In this document: in pieces, positions 33,558-41,573 of the stretch
Layout: every line of letters starts with the position of its first letter
Position numbering within the stretch: position 1 is the first letter of the stretch
NCBI GenBank assembly: GCA_023397655.1
Contig: JAEWTW010000019.1
Span: 62,001 to 126,000 of the forward strand
Reading direction: 5' to 3'
Source: Bacillota bacterium
Lineage (GTDB): Bacteria > Bacillota > Clostridia > Christensenellales > SZUA-584
Length of the DNA stretch: 64,000 bases
Translations under genes and position numbers: made by a program
The notes under the pieces: generated by a model
The model's input: the letters and a program-made list of their open reading frames with translations, nothing else
Databases searched by the model: none
What the model was told of the DNA's origin: nothing

Positions 33558-33992
33558 ATGATACGCGAAGCGACTGAGGCCGACCTGCACGGTCTGCTCG
33601 CGCTGTACACGCAGCTGCACGGCAATGCCATGCCGGAGGACAGCCCCGCCCTGCGCGCGCTGTGGCAGCGCATCATGGGCGATTCCGGCCATCACATCAT
33701 CGTCGCGGAGGAAGAAGGCGTCATCGTGTCGTCCTGCGTGGTCGTCGTCGTTCCCAACCTGACGCACGGGCAGCGGCCCTACGCGCTGGTGGAAAACGTT
33801 GTGACGCACTCGGACCACCGCCGCAAGGGTTCGGCTTCGGCGTGCCTCGATTATGCCCGTAAGATTGCCCAGCGGGAAAACTGCTACAAGATCATGCTGC
33901 TGACGGGTGCAAAAGAGGAGGGCACGCTGCGCTTCTATGAGCAGGCCGGTTACAACCGCAGGGATAAGACAGCGTTTATACAGTGGCTGTAA
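33558..33992 (+). CDS. GNAT family N-acetyltransferase
   Basis: 144 residues, the usual length. The acetyl-CoA-binding motif is VVTHSDHRRKGSASACLDYA (near 85-104), followed by the C-terminal LTGAKEEGTLRFYEQAGYN typical of GNAT enzymes. GGAGG is upstream of ATG 33558. The acceptor is unknown. It stands alone, with a bidirectional terminator after it. Confidence 0.9.
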   Translation: MIREATEADLHGLLALYTQLHGNAMPEDSPALRALWQRIMGDSGHHIIVAEEEGVIVSSCVVVVVPNLTHGQRPYALVENVVTHSDHRRKGSASACLDYARKIAQRENCYKIMLLTGAKEEGTLRFYEQAGYNRRDKTAFIQWL

Positions 33993-34030
33993 TACGACGT
34001 CGAAGACCAGAGCAACTTCAAAAACATAAA

Positions 34031-34059
34031 GAAGCCGCAGGTGATGTGCCTGCGGCTTC
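34031..34059. terminator. Bidirectional terminator
   Basis: GAAGCCGCAGG (34031-34041) pairs perfectly with CCTGCGGCTTC (34049-34059) around seven bases. It lies between two converging genes and serves both. Confidence 0.85.
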
Positions 34060-34075
34060 TATTTCACATTATTTT

Positions 34076-34435
34076 CTACTGTAGCAGCGCCTTCTCCCAT
34101 TCTGCCTCTTTGAACCCGACCAGCACCCTGTCCCCCGCTGCCAGCAGCGGGCGCTTCACCAGCATGCCGTCCGTGGCCAGCAGCGTGATCATTTCATTGG
34201 CGCTCATGGACTTGAGCCTGTCCGACAGCGCCATCGAGCGGTACAGAATGCCGCTGGTATTGAAGAAACGCTTCACGTCAAGGCCGCTCACCCCAATCCA
34301 CCCGCGCAGCTCGTCCGCAGACGGTTTGTCCAGCTTGATGTCACGGAACGTATACGATACGCTGTGCGCGTCCAGCCACTTCTGTGCTTTTTGGCACGTG
34401 GTGCATTTGGGGTAACAGATAAACAGTGCGCTCAC
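34076..34435 (-). CDS. ArsC/Spx-like reductase family protein
   Basis: 119 residues with the thioredoxin-like fold of the ArsC/YffB/Spx group. The N-terminal CTTC motif (in ICYPKCTTCQKAQ) is redox-active, and the C-terminal half carries the pattern LLATDGMLVKRPLL. It could be an arsenate-reductase-like or Spx-like protein. The sequence does not decide between them. The start is GTG 34435, which overlaps the stop of the upstream oxidoreductase (GTGA), so it is translationally coupled. Confidence 0.85.
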   Translation of the reverse strand: MSALFICYPKCTTCQKAQKWLDAHSVSYTFRDIKLDKPSADELRGWIGVSGLDVKRFFNTSGILYRSMALSDRLKSMSANEMITLLATDGMLVKRPLLAAGDRVLVGFKEAEWEKALLQ

Positions 34436-35445
34436 GCCTTGAACGCGTCGTACTCAACGCCCCACTTGCGCAGCAGCTTCTCCATCGTCTCTGCAATCTT
34501 GATTGACTCATCCAGCGGTACTTCGGGTGCTTCCTTCAGCCCATCCGCCACATACTGCTGCACCGCAGCGGCCTCATACTGGAAGCCGGTGGACGGAAAC
34601 GGCTCTTCGAATATCTCGTGTCCGCCGTCGCCGATAAAAAGGTCCTCCCCGTCCAAGCTTAGCTCTGCGCGTTTGGGATGCCACCAGGTGTCATTCTCGC
34701 CCAGTATTACCCTGCCCTTTGAGCCGCTGAAGACCGCGTGATTTTCCATTCTGACGGAAATCGCGCTGCCCATCGATGCAATTTCACCGCCCGGATATTG
34801 GAGCGTGAAGCTGTTCACCTCGTCGATACCGCCCGCCACCATGGCCGATCCGGTCATCGCCGCATAGTCCGTGCCGAACGCAGCAAACGCCAGCGCCAAC
34901 GGATAAATACCCACATCCAGCATAGCGCCGCCTGCCATCGCCTGCTGGAACCTCCACTGGCTGCGGTCCGCGCTGCCGTCGTAGCCGAGGGTGACGAACA
35001 GCGTTTTCGGTGTGCCGATGCGGCCCGTCTTGACCCATTCAAGCGCCTTTCGTATCGCCGGGAAAAACCGCGTCCACATGCCCTCCATGAAGAACACATC
35101 CATCTCACGCGCCTTGTTCACCATCTGCTTCACCTGCGCGGCGCTGACACCCATCGGCTTGTCGCACAGCACCGCGCGCTTCGCTTCCATGAACATGATC
35201 GTGTTCTCCAGATGCGCGGGGTGCGGCGTACCGATGTACACGATGTCGATATCGTCGTCTTTCGCCATCTCCGCGTAGCTGCCGTAAGCCTTGGCGATGC
35301 CGAACCTGTCCGCAAACGCCTGAGCCGTGTCTTTATTGCGGGACGCCACCGCGTAGATCTCAGCGCCTTCCACATGCTTCAGGCCGTCAGCAAACTGGCT
35401 GGATATGTTGCCTGTGCCCACAATGGCCCATTTCGTTTTCTTCAT
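34432..35445 (-). CDS. Gfo/Idh/MocA oxidoreductase, copy 1
   Basis: 337 residues. The Rossmann motif AIVGTGNISSQ starts the protein. The conserved cofactor-binding EKP is here CDKP, with its Lys, near 96. It has MWTRFFP and the GIYPLALAFAAFG pattern. These enzymes oxidise or reduce sugars, cyclitols and related compounds with NAD(P). It is about two-thirds identical, by eye, to the gene just upstream. They arose by tandem duplication and their substrates probably overlap. Confidence 0.9.
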   Translation of the reverse strand: MKKTKWAIVGTGNISSQFADGLKHVEGAEIYAVASRNKDTAQAFADRFGIAKAYGSYAEMAKDDDIDIVYIGTPHPAHLENTIMFMEAKRAVLCDKPMGVSAAQVKQMVNKAREMDVFFMEGMWTRFFPAIRKALEWVKTGRIGTPKTLFVTLGYDGSADRSQWRFQQAMAGGAMLDVGIYPLALAFAAFGTDYAAMTGSAMVAGGIDEVNSFTLQYPGGEIASMGSAISVRMENHAVFSGSKGRVILGENDTWWHPKRAELSLDGEDLFIGDGGHEIFEEPFPSTGFQYEAAAVQQYVADGLKEAPEVPLDESIKIAETMEKLLRKWGVEYDAFKA

Positions 35446-35462
35446 CGGTTATTCCCGTCCTT

Positions 35463-36476
35463 TCACTTGTCCGCATCGTATACGACGCCCCACATCTTCC
35501 GCAGCGCCTCCATCGTTTCCGCCAGTTTCACAGATTCGTCCAGCGTGATCTCCGGCGCTTCCTTCAACCCCTGCGCCACATAGCTCTGCACAGCGGCGGC
35601 TTCGTACTGGAAGCCGAACGACGGATAAGGCAGCTCGAACAGCTCGCGTCCGCCGTTACACTCAAACGGGTCGTCGCCGGTCAGTTTCAGCTCCGCGCGG
35701 CTAGCGCGCCACCAGTCGTAGCCCTCGCCGATCACCACACAGCCTTCAGAACCGCTGATCACCACCTTGTTGTCCATCTTGGCGGCGAGAGCGCTGCCCA
35801 GTGTCGCGATTCTGCCGTCCGCGTACTGCAGCGTGAAGCTGTTCACCTCGTCCACGCCGTTATTCACGATCGCCGAGCCGGTGAGCGACGTATATTCGGA
35901 GCCGAAGGCCGCAAAAGCCATCGCCAGCGGGTAGATGCCGACGTCCATCAGCGCGCCGCCCGCCATCGAGGGCTGGAAACGCCATTGGTTGCGGTCCGTG
36001 CTGGAATCGATGCCGAAGTTGGCGAAGAGCGCTTTGGGGGTACCGATACGGCCCGCGTTTATCCACTCAAGCGCCTTCTTGACGGCTGGGAAGAACCGCG
36101 TCCACATGCCCTCCATGAAGAACACATCCTTCTCGCGGGCCTTGCTGATCATCGCCTTCACCTCGGCGGTGTTGGATCCCAGCGGCTTGTCGCACAGCAC
36201 CGCGCGTCCCGCTTCCATATACATCAGCGAATTCTCAAGGTGAACGGTGTTGGGCGTGCCGATATACACGATGTCGATATCGTCGTCCCTGGCCATCTCC
36301 TCATAACTGCCATAAGCTTTGGTGATACCAAACCTGTCAGCGAAAGCCTGCGCTGTCGCCTTGTTACGGGATGCCACCGCATGAATCTCCGCGCCCTGCA
36401 CGTGCTTCAATCCGTCGGTAAAACGGTTGGATATGTAGCCCGTACCGACGATGCCCCATCTCGTTTTCTTCATCAT
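35463..36476 (-). CDS. Gfo/Idh/MocA oxidoreductase, copy 2
   Basis: 337 residues, paralogue of the next gene down. The motifs match: GIVGTGYISN at the start, VLCDKPLG, MWTRFFPA, VGIYPLAMAFAAFG and the C-terminal EAAAVQSYVAQGLKEAPE. ATG 36476 has AAAGGA upstream. The immediately following ATG is an alternative. Copies are separated by 17 bases and form an operon with the ArsC-like gene. The natural substrate is unknown. Confidence 0.9.
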   Translation of the reverse strand: MMKKTRWGIVGTGYISNRFTDGLKHVQGAEIHAVASRNKATAQAFADRFGITKAYGSYEEMARDDDIDIVYIGTPNTVHLENSLMYMEAGRAVLCDKPLGSNTAEVKAMISKAREKDVFFMEGMWTRFFPAVKKALEWINAGRIGTPKALFANFGIDSSTDRNQWRFQPSMAGGALMDVGIYPLAMAFAAFGSEYTSLTGSAIVNNGVDEVNSFTLQYADGRIATLGSALAAKMDNKVVISGSEGCVVIGEGYDWWRASRAELKLTGDDPFECNGGRELFELPYPSFGFQYEAAAVQSYVAQGLKEAPEITLDESVKLAETMEALRKMWGVVYDADK

Positions 36477-36590
36477 CCTGTCGTCCTTTCGCCTGTATTT
36501 GCTATTCGAAATTCTCTGCAATTTCCATTATACTGCTTTTGGAAGCAGGCGGAAAGGGATTCCGAGGTAATCTGCATACAATTCCCGCAG

Positions 36591-36618
36591 CACAAAAAAA
36601 CAGGAGCATTTCTGCTCC
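36591..36618 (-). terminator. Rho-independent terminator of the hbd operon
   Basis: On the minus strand GGAGCA and TGCTCC form a stem with a GAAA loop, followed by a run of seven T. It closes the long 4-hydroxybutyrate operon. Confidence 0.85.
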
Positions 36619-36707
36619 ATTTATCAATGTGATCGTTACCTTATTTGGGGGACGTCTGCCGCAAGCACACGGCAGGCTGTGCCGTCCGTTGATACGTCTG
36701 AGACGTG

Positions 36708-37547
36708 TCAGTACTCGAAGAAGCCCTTCTTGGTCTTGCGGCCGAGCAACCCTGCACGCACCATCTTCTTCAGCTGCGGGTGCGGGCGGTATTTGGGGTC
36801 GCCCGTCTCATCGTACAGCTGCTGCATGATGGCGAGGTTGACGTCGTTACCGATCATGTCCGCCAGCGCCAGCGGCCCCATCGGGTGCCCCGCACCCAGC
36901 TTCATCGCCTTGTCGATATCCTCCGCGGACGCGATGCCCTCCGCCAGCACCTGCACCGCCTCGTTCAGCATGGGTATCAGCAGCCGGTTCACCACAAACC
37001 CCGGCGCTTCGTTGACGGTGACGGGCTCCTTGCCCACGGCAATCGCTGTGCCGCTCACAAACGCCATCGTCTCGTCCGACGTTTGCGCGCCGCGGATCAC
37101 CTCCACCAGCTTCATCACCGGCGCGGGGTTAAAGAAGTGCATACCCGCCACACGATCCGGACGCCCCGAGCCCGAGGCGATCTCCGTGACGGACAGTGAC
37201 GATGTGTTGGTCACAAACACCGTCTCCGGTGAGCATACGGCGTTCAGCGACGAGAACAGCGATATCTTGACGTCAATGCGCTCCGTCACTGCCTCGATCG
37301 CCAGCGCACATCCGGCGGCGTCATCGAGGTCGGTGCTGCCTTTGACGGCGGCCAGCGCCGCATCCTTTAGCTCCTTCGTTATCTTGCCCTTCTCGTGCTG
37401 TCGCTCCAGCGCATTGCGCAGAGCGGCAAGCCCTTTTTCCACAAAGGCGGCGTTGATATCATACAGCGTCACGGACCAGCCGCCTGTCAGAAACACCTGC
37501 GCGATACCGGCGCCCATCGTTCCGGCGCCCGCAATGAATACATTCAT
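36708..37547 (-). CDS. hbd: 3-hydroxybutyryl-CoA dehydrogenase
   Basis: 279 residues, as in clostridial Hbd. The NAD site is AGAGTMGAGIAQ at the start. The catalytic His and Glu lie in GMHFFNPAPVMKLVEV, and the end has the hallmark RKTKKGFFEY. It interconverts 3-hydroxybutyryl-CoA and acetoacetyl-CoA. It is the last gene of the 4-hydroxybutyrate operon but is separated from crotonase by a 1.1-kb repeat island, so it may need its own promoter or read-through. AAGGAG lies before ATG 37547. Confidence 0.95.
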   Translation of the reverse strand: MNVFIAGAGTMGAGIAQVFLTGGWSVTLYDINAAFVEKGLAALRNALERQHEKGKITKELKDAALAAVKGSTDLDDAAGCALAIEAVTERIDVKISLFSSLNAVCSPETVFVTNTSSLSVTEIASGSGRPDRVAGMHFFNPAPVMKLVEVIRGAQTSDETMAFVSGTAIAVGKEPVTVNEAPGFVVNRLLIPMLNEAVQVLAEGIASAEDIDKAMKLGAGHPMGPLALADMIGNDVNLAIMQQLYDETGDPKYRPHPQLKKMVRAGLLGRKTKKGFFEY

Positions 37548-37642
37548 TTATATATCTCCTTATCCGGTGCCACCGGTATTGTATCACTCATTTAAGATTT
37601 CAGTGCCTTGCCCCTGAGCTTCCGTGATATAGGTCCAAGACC

Positions 37643-37722
37643 TTGGAGGCTCTGCCTCCAAACCACCGTCCAAGGGACGCAGCCCTTGGAAATCCCGACA
37701 GAAAAATGCTGACGCATTTTTC
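37643..37722. repeat. Hairpin repeat, family 1 copy C (shortened)
   Basis: TTGGAGGC/GCCTCCAA (37643-37661), TCCAAGGG/CCCTTGGA (37669-37690) and GAAAAATGC/GCATTTTTC (37701-37722). The first two stems and the linker AACCACCG match copy A, but the palindrome and last stem are missing. Confidence 0.7.
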
Positions 37723-37735
37723 GTACTCTTTATGC

Positions 37736-37783
37736 CTTCCTCAGACGAGGGATGTGGCGCGGAGCACCGGAGGGAGGGATACA
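37736..37783 (+). repeat. Family 2 repeat, copy a
   Basis: CCTCAGACGAGGG...GGCGC...GGAGGGAGGG. Forward orientation. Slightly degraded compared with the copy at 38483. Confidence 0.6.
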
Positions 37784-37829
37784 CCTCACCTTGCATCAAC
37801 TTCCCTCATCCTGCTGAGTACTTTTCCCG

Positions 37830-37880
37830 GTCACTCCCCCACCGGGCTGTCGCCGGGAGCCCCCTCATCCGAGGGTGCCT
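37830..37880 (-). repeat. Family 2 repeat, copy b
   Basis: Reads on the minus strand as GGCACCCTCGGATGAGGGGG, a CCGGC hairpin and GGGGGAGTG. Inverted relative to copy a. Confidence 0.5.
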
Positions 37881-37908
37881 TTTACTGCATTGACATCCGC
37901 CGTATTTG

Positions 37909-37960
37909 CCTCCCTCAGATGAGGGAGGCGGCCGCCGCAGGCGGTCGGTGGGAGGGATAC
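37909..37960 (+). repeat. Family 2 repeat, copy c
   Basis: CCTCCCTCAGATGAGGGAGG, then a GC-rich stem and GTGGGAGGG. Forward orientation. Confidence 0.6.
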
Positions 37961-38011
37961 TCCATCAACTCAGAACACCACTTTGCATTTGCCGACTAAT
38001 GCGCTCCTCCA

Positions 38012-38063
38012 GATCACTCCCCCACCCGGCTGTTGCCGGGTGCCCCCTCATCCGAGGGAGCCT
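38012..38063 (-). repeat. Family 2 repeat, copy d
   Basis: Minus-strand form GGCTCCCTCGGATGAGGGGG with an ACCCGGC/GCCGGGT stem and GGGGGAGTG. It overlaps the 3' end of the DUF559 reading frame. Confidence 0.6.
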
Positions 38064-38447
38064 TACTGGAATGTCTGCTGTTTGATAAGGCTTTTAATCT
38101 CTCTTGAACGACTTTATCTACCTCATAGCAAACGCCTTCAAAGTTATTCGTCACATCCATGTTCGAAAACCTTATCACCATAAGCCCATATTGCTGCAAT
38201 GTGTCAGTGCGTATTTCGTCGCTGCGTTGCTGTTCATCCGTATAGTGCCCGCTGCCGTCTATTTCAATAATCAGTTTGGCACTCGCACAGTAAAAATCCG
38301 CAATGTAGTGCCCAACGACCTTTTGTCTCTGAAAACGCTCCCGATATTTGTTTAAAAATCATACCACAGTTTGCGTTCTTGCGGTGTTAAATTTCTTCGG
38401 AGCGCTTTTGCTGTACCGATTAATCTCCTGTCATATTCCAATGACAC
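38014..38447 (-). pseudogene. DUF559 (Vsr-like) endonuclease, frameshifted
   Basis: The start is GTG 38447 with AAGGAG nine bases upstream. The frame reads RRNLTPQERKLWYDF and then stops (TAA at 38352-38354). One base over, the protein goes on: LNKYRERFQRQKVVGHYIAD, LIIEIDGSGHY and LQQYGLMVIRFSN. Adding one T in the T5 run before the stop would restore it. The Glu/Asp/Gly motif EIDGSGH is the active-site region of this endonuclease-like family. The last residues come from repeat copy d. It is flanked by family 2 copies d and e in opposite orientation, so the module may be mobile. Confidence 0.75.
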
Positions 38448-38482
38448 CTCATTAAACTCCTTTTGCAATGCCCAGACACAAG

Positions 38483-38528
38483 CCTCCCTCAGACGAGGGA
38501 GGTGGCGCGAAGCGCCGGAGGGAGGGAT
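38483..38528 (+). repeat. Family 2 repeat, copy e
   Basis: The best copy: CCTCCCTCAGACGAGGGAGG, GGCGCGAAGCGCC and GGAGGGAGGG. It lies just upstream of the DUF559 start, inverted relative to copy d on the other side. Confidence 0.7.
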
Positions 38529-38641
38529 CCATCCTGCCGCTGATGAAATGGTCAGAACGGCATCGTACGAATGTATTCGCCCAAGCAGGGAATGGTACAT
38601 TCTCCATCCATGGAGCAGATATACCCCATAGGGGTGATTCC

Positions 38642-39394
38642 CTACTTCTTGCGCCGTTCCAGAAACGCGGTCATCAGCCGTGCGGGGTCGTCCGTGTTAA
38701 AGCAGGCGGCGTACATGTTCGCTTCCAGCTCCAAAGCGTCGTCCATGCCCAGCTCCAGACCTTCGTTGACGGCTCTTTTCGCGCCCGCCAGCGCCGCAGC
38801 CGGCATGCCCGCAATCTTCTTGGCCAGCGCCATCACGGTGTCCATCAGCTCCGCCTTGGGCACAACGATGTCAGCCAGCCCCAGCTGATAAGCCCGGTCC
38901 GCCTTGATGGTGTCGCAGGTAAACAGCAGATGCTTCGCCGCCGCCCTGCCCACGAGCCGCAGCAGCCTTTGGGTGCCGCCGAAGCCGGGCGTCATGCCCA
39001 GCGACGCTTCCGGCTGACCCACCACCGCGCTGTCCGCCATCACGCGGAAATCCGCGCTCATCGCCAGCTCCAACCCGCCGCCCAATGCGTAGCCGTTTAC
39101 CGCCGCGATCACGGGGATGGGCAGCGTCTCGATGCGGCGGAACACCCGGTTGCCGAACCGGCTGTACTCCAGCGCCTGCTCCGGCGTGAAATCCTTCATG
39201 CCCGCTATGTCCGCGCCTGCCGCGAACGCCTTCTCGCCCGCGCCGGTGATCACCAGCACGGCGGCGTCATCAAGGCTGTCCAGCGCCGCATCCATCTCGC
39301 GCAGCATCGCCGCGCTGATAGCGTTCAGCGCCTTCTCGTTGCGTAATGTCATTACGGCGATCCGATCCGTGACCTCAAGGCTGATGAGCTCCAT
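38642..39394 (-). CDS. crt: Enoyl-CoA hydratase (crotonase)
   Basis: 250 residues, normal for crotonase. The oxyanion-hole and catalytic regions are visible: FAAGADIAGM near 62-71, NGYALGGGLELAMSAD near 100-115 and QPEASLGMTPGFGGTQRL near 128-145, with the two catalytic Glu residues. It hydrates crotonyl-CoA to 3-hydroxybutyryl-CoA or does the reverse. ATG 39394 follows AAAGGAGG. It follows thiolase by 11 bases. Confidence 0.93.
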   Translation of the reverse strand: MELISLEVTDRIAVMTLRNEKALNAISAAMLREMDAALDSLDDAAVLVITGAGEKAFAAGADIAGMKDFTPEQALEYSRFGNRVFRRIETLPIPVIAAVNGYALGGGLELAMSADFRVMADSAVVGQPEASLGMTPGFGGTQRLLRLVGRAAAKHLLFTCDTIKADRAYQLGLADIVVPKAELMDTVMALAKKIAGMPAAALAGAKRAVNEGLELGMDDALELEANMYAACFNTDDPARLMTAFLERRKK

Positions 39395-39405
39395 AAAAGC
39401 CTCCT

Positions 39406-40584
39406 TTATACGCGCTCCACGATGAGCGCCTCGCCCATGCCGCCGCCGATGCACAGCGTGGCAAGCCCCAGCTTTTCACCGCGCTTTTGCATTTCGTGCA
39501 GCAGCGTGACCAGTATGCGGCAGCCGGATGCGCCGATGGGATGCCCCAGCGCGATGGCGCCGCCGTTCACGTTTACCTTATCCATGCCGAAGCCCAGCTC
39601 CCGCGCCACGGCGATGCTCTGCGCCGCGAACGCCTCGTTGGCTTCGATGAGTCCGATATCTTCTATCTCCACACTGCCGCGCTCCAGCGCCTGCCGCACG
39701 GAAGGAACCGGCCCGATGCCCATCACCGACGGGTCCACGCCTTTGGAGCCGTACGACACGATGCGCGCCAGCGGTTTGAGTCCGTGCTTCTGCACAAACG
39801 CCTCACTCGCGACTATCACCGCCGCACCTCCGTCGTTGATGCCCGACGCGTTGCCCGCCGTCACCGTGCCTTCCCTGTCGAAGGCGGGGCGCAGCTTCGC
39901 CAGCTTCTCCGCCGTCGTATCCGGGCGCGGATACTCGTCGGTGTCCACCACCGTCACCGCACCCTTCTTGCCCGGCACCTCCACCGGCACGATCTCATCC
40001 GAGAACCGCCCGGATGCCAATGCCCACGCGGCCTTGGCCTGTGAGTCCGCCGCGAAAGCGTCCTGCTCCTCACGGCTAATGCCGTACTGCTTCGCGAGAT
40101 TCTCCGCGGTGATGCCCATGTGGTAGTCGCCGTACACGTCCCACAGGCCGTCGTTCACCATATAATCCACCGCCGCAGCGTTGCCCATACGCGCGCCCCA
40201 GCGCAGGCCGGGCAGCAGATACGGTGCGGCGGACATGTTCTCCATACCGCCCGCCACGATGCAGTCCGCGTCGCCCGCCTTGATCTTCTGCACTGCCAGC
40301 ACCACGGCGTTCAGGCCCGAGCCGCACACCTTGTTCACCGTCATGGCCGGAACCTCTTTGGGAATGCCCGCGATCATCGCGGCCTGCCGGGCAGTGTTCT
40401 GCCCCAGCCCCGCCTGCAGCACATGGCCCATGATGACCTCGTCCACCAGCTCCGGCTTCAGCTCAGCCTGCTTCAGCGCCGCCTTCACCGCCGCGCCGCC
40501 CAGCTTTGGCGCGGGCACACTCTGCAGCGCGCCGCCGAAGGACCCGATCGCCGTTCGCTTTGCCGCGACGATATATACGTTCAT
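39406..40584 (-). CDS. thlA: Acetyl-CoA acetyltransferase (thiolase)
   Basis: 392 residues, with all thiolase signatures: the acyl-enzyme Cys in NKVCGSGLNAVVLA near 88, EAFAAQSIAVARELG, NVNGGAIALGHPIGASGCRI near 340-358 and CIGGGMGEALIVE near the end. It condenses two acetyl-CoA or cleaves acetoacetyl-CoA. It starts immediately at the end of the split transketolase gene. In this context it closes the route from crotonyl-CoA to acetyl-CoA, with crt and hbd. Confidence 0.95.
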   Translation of the reverse strand: MNVYIVAAKRTAIGSFGGALQSVPAPKLGGAAVKAALKQAELKPELVDEVIMGHVLQAGLGQNTARQAAMIAGIPKEVPAMTVNKVCGSGLNAVVLAVQKIKAGDADCIVAGGMENMSAAPYLLPGLRWGARMGNAAAVDYMVNDGLWDVYGDYHMGITAENLAKQYGISREEQDAFAADSQAKAAWALASGRFSDEIVPVEVPGKKGAVTVVDTDEYPRPDTTAEKLAKLRPAFDREGTVTAGNASGINDGGAAVIVASEAFVQKHGLKPLARIVSYGSKGVDPSVMGIGPVPSVRQALERGSVEIEDIGLIEANEAFAAQSIAVARELGFGMDKVNVNGGAIALGHPIGASGCRILVTLLHEMQKRGEKLGLATLCIGGGMGEALIVERV

Positions 40585-41562
40585 TTATGCGTTCCTCTTT
40601 CTCTCCAGCACCTTTTGGCACTTTATGACTATATCATTCGCCGTCAGACCGAATCTTTCCTTCAAGTAATCCACAGAACCCACTTCACCGAACTCGTCAT
40701 TCACGCCCACGCGCTCCATGGGCACGGGTGCGTTCTCAGCCAGCACCTCCGCCACCGCGCTGCCAAGGCCGCCGATGATGTTGTGGTTCTCCGCCGTCAC
40801 CACGGCGCCCGTTTCCCGCGCGCACTGCGCGATCAGCTCAGAGTCGATGGGCTTGATGGTGAATATGTTGACCACGCGGCAGGAGACGCCCTGTTTCGCC
40901 AGTTCGTCCGCCGCCGTGAGCGCGTCCGCCACGCAGATGCCCGCCGCGACGATCGTGAGGTCGCTGCCTTCGCGCACCACCACGCCCTTGCCGATATCGA
41001 ATGTGCTGTCCGCCTCGAATATTTTGACCATCTTCTTGCGCGACAGCCGGATGTAAAACATGCCGTACGTCTGCGCAGCCTGCCGCACGATGTCGGCCAG
41101 CATCGCCGCGTCCGTCGGCTCGATGATGGTCATCGTGGGGATCACGCGCATGATGCCGATATCCTCGAACGGCATATGCGTGCCGCCGTTGAGCGACGCG
41201 GTAACGCCCGGATCGCTGCCCACCACCTTCACATTGAAACCGGCGTACGCGCACGACAGGAACACCTGATCTGCCGCGCGCCGCGTCGCGAACGTGCCGA
41301 ACGTGTGCGCAAACGGTATCTTGCCCACCGCGGACAGCCCTGCCGCCACGCCGAACATGTTGGCTTCCTGTATGCCGCAGTTGATCGCCCTGTCGGGGTA
41401 TTCCTGCGCGAACCGGGCCACGCCCACAGCGGCCATCAGATCCGCATCCAGTATCACGATGTCCTTATTCGTTTCCGCCAGCTCCAGCAGCGTGTCGCAG
41501 TAAACGTCCCGCATTGCCTTTTCGTCTTCGCCATGCGTTTTCGATATGGTTATGTTCGCCAT
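40585..41562 (-). CDS. Transketolase, C-terminal subunit
   Basis: 325 residues, the pyrimidine-binding plus C-terminal domains of a split transketolase. The pyrimidine-binding segment has DLMAAVGVARFAQEYPDRAI and GIQEANMFG, and the late part has VTAENHNIIGGLGSAVAEVL. Directly upstream is the N-terminal half, separated by 11 bases. Split transketolases are a normal variant and not a frameshift. Placement among CoA-ester genes is unusual. ATG 41562 has AGGAGG upstream. Confidence 0.92.
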   Translation of the reverse strand: MANITISKTHGEDEKAMRDVYCDTLLELAETNKDIVILDADLMAAVGVARFAQEYPDRAINCGIQEANMFGVAAGLSAVGKIPFAHTFGTFATRRAADQVFLSCAYAGFNVKVVGSDPGVTASLNGGTHMPFEDIGIMRVIPTMTIIEPTDAAMLADIVRQAAQTYGMFYIRLSRKKMVKIFEADSTFDIGKGVVVREGSDLTIVAAGICVADALTAADELAKQGVSCRVVNIFTIKPIDSELIAQCARETGAVVTAENHNIIGGLGSAVAEVLAENAPVPMERVGVNDEFGEVGSVDYLKERFGLTANDIVIKCQKVLERKRNA

Positions 41563-41573
41563 GTTGTTCCTCC

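Larger units (their letters stand above)
37548..38013. other. Repeat island between crotonase and hbd
   Basis: About 470 bases with no gene, filled with hairpin repeats: a family 1 copy (37643-37722) and three clear family 2 copies. It lies inside an otherwise tight operon. Confidence 0.6.

Noticed and set aside
37548..38641. Insertion sequence between crotonase and hbd
   Set aside because: No transposase and no terminal inverted repeats of an IS type. Only hairpin repeats and the DUF559 frame are present.
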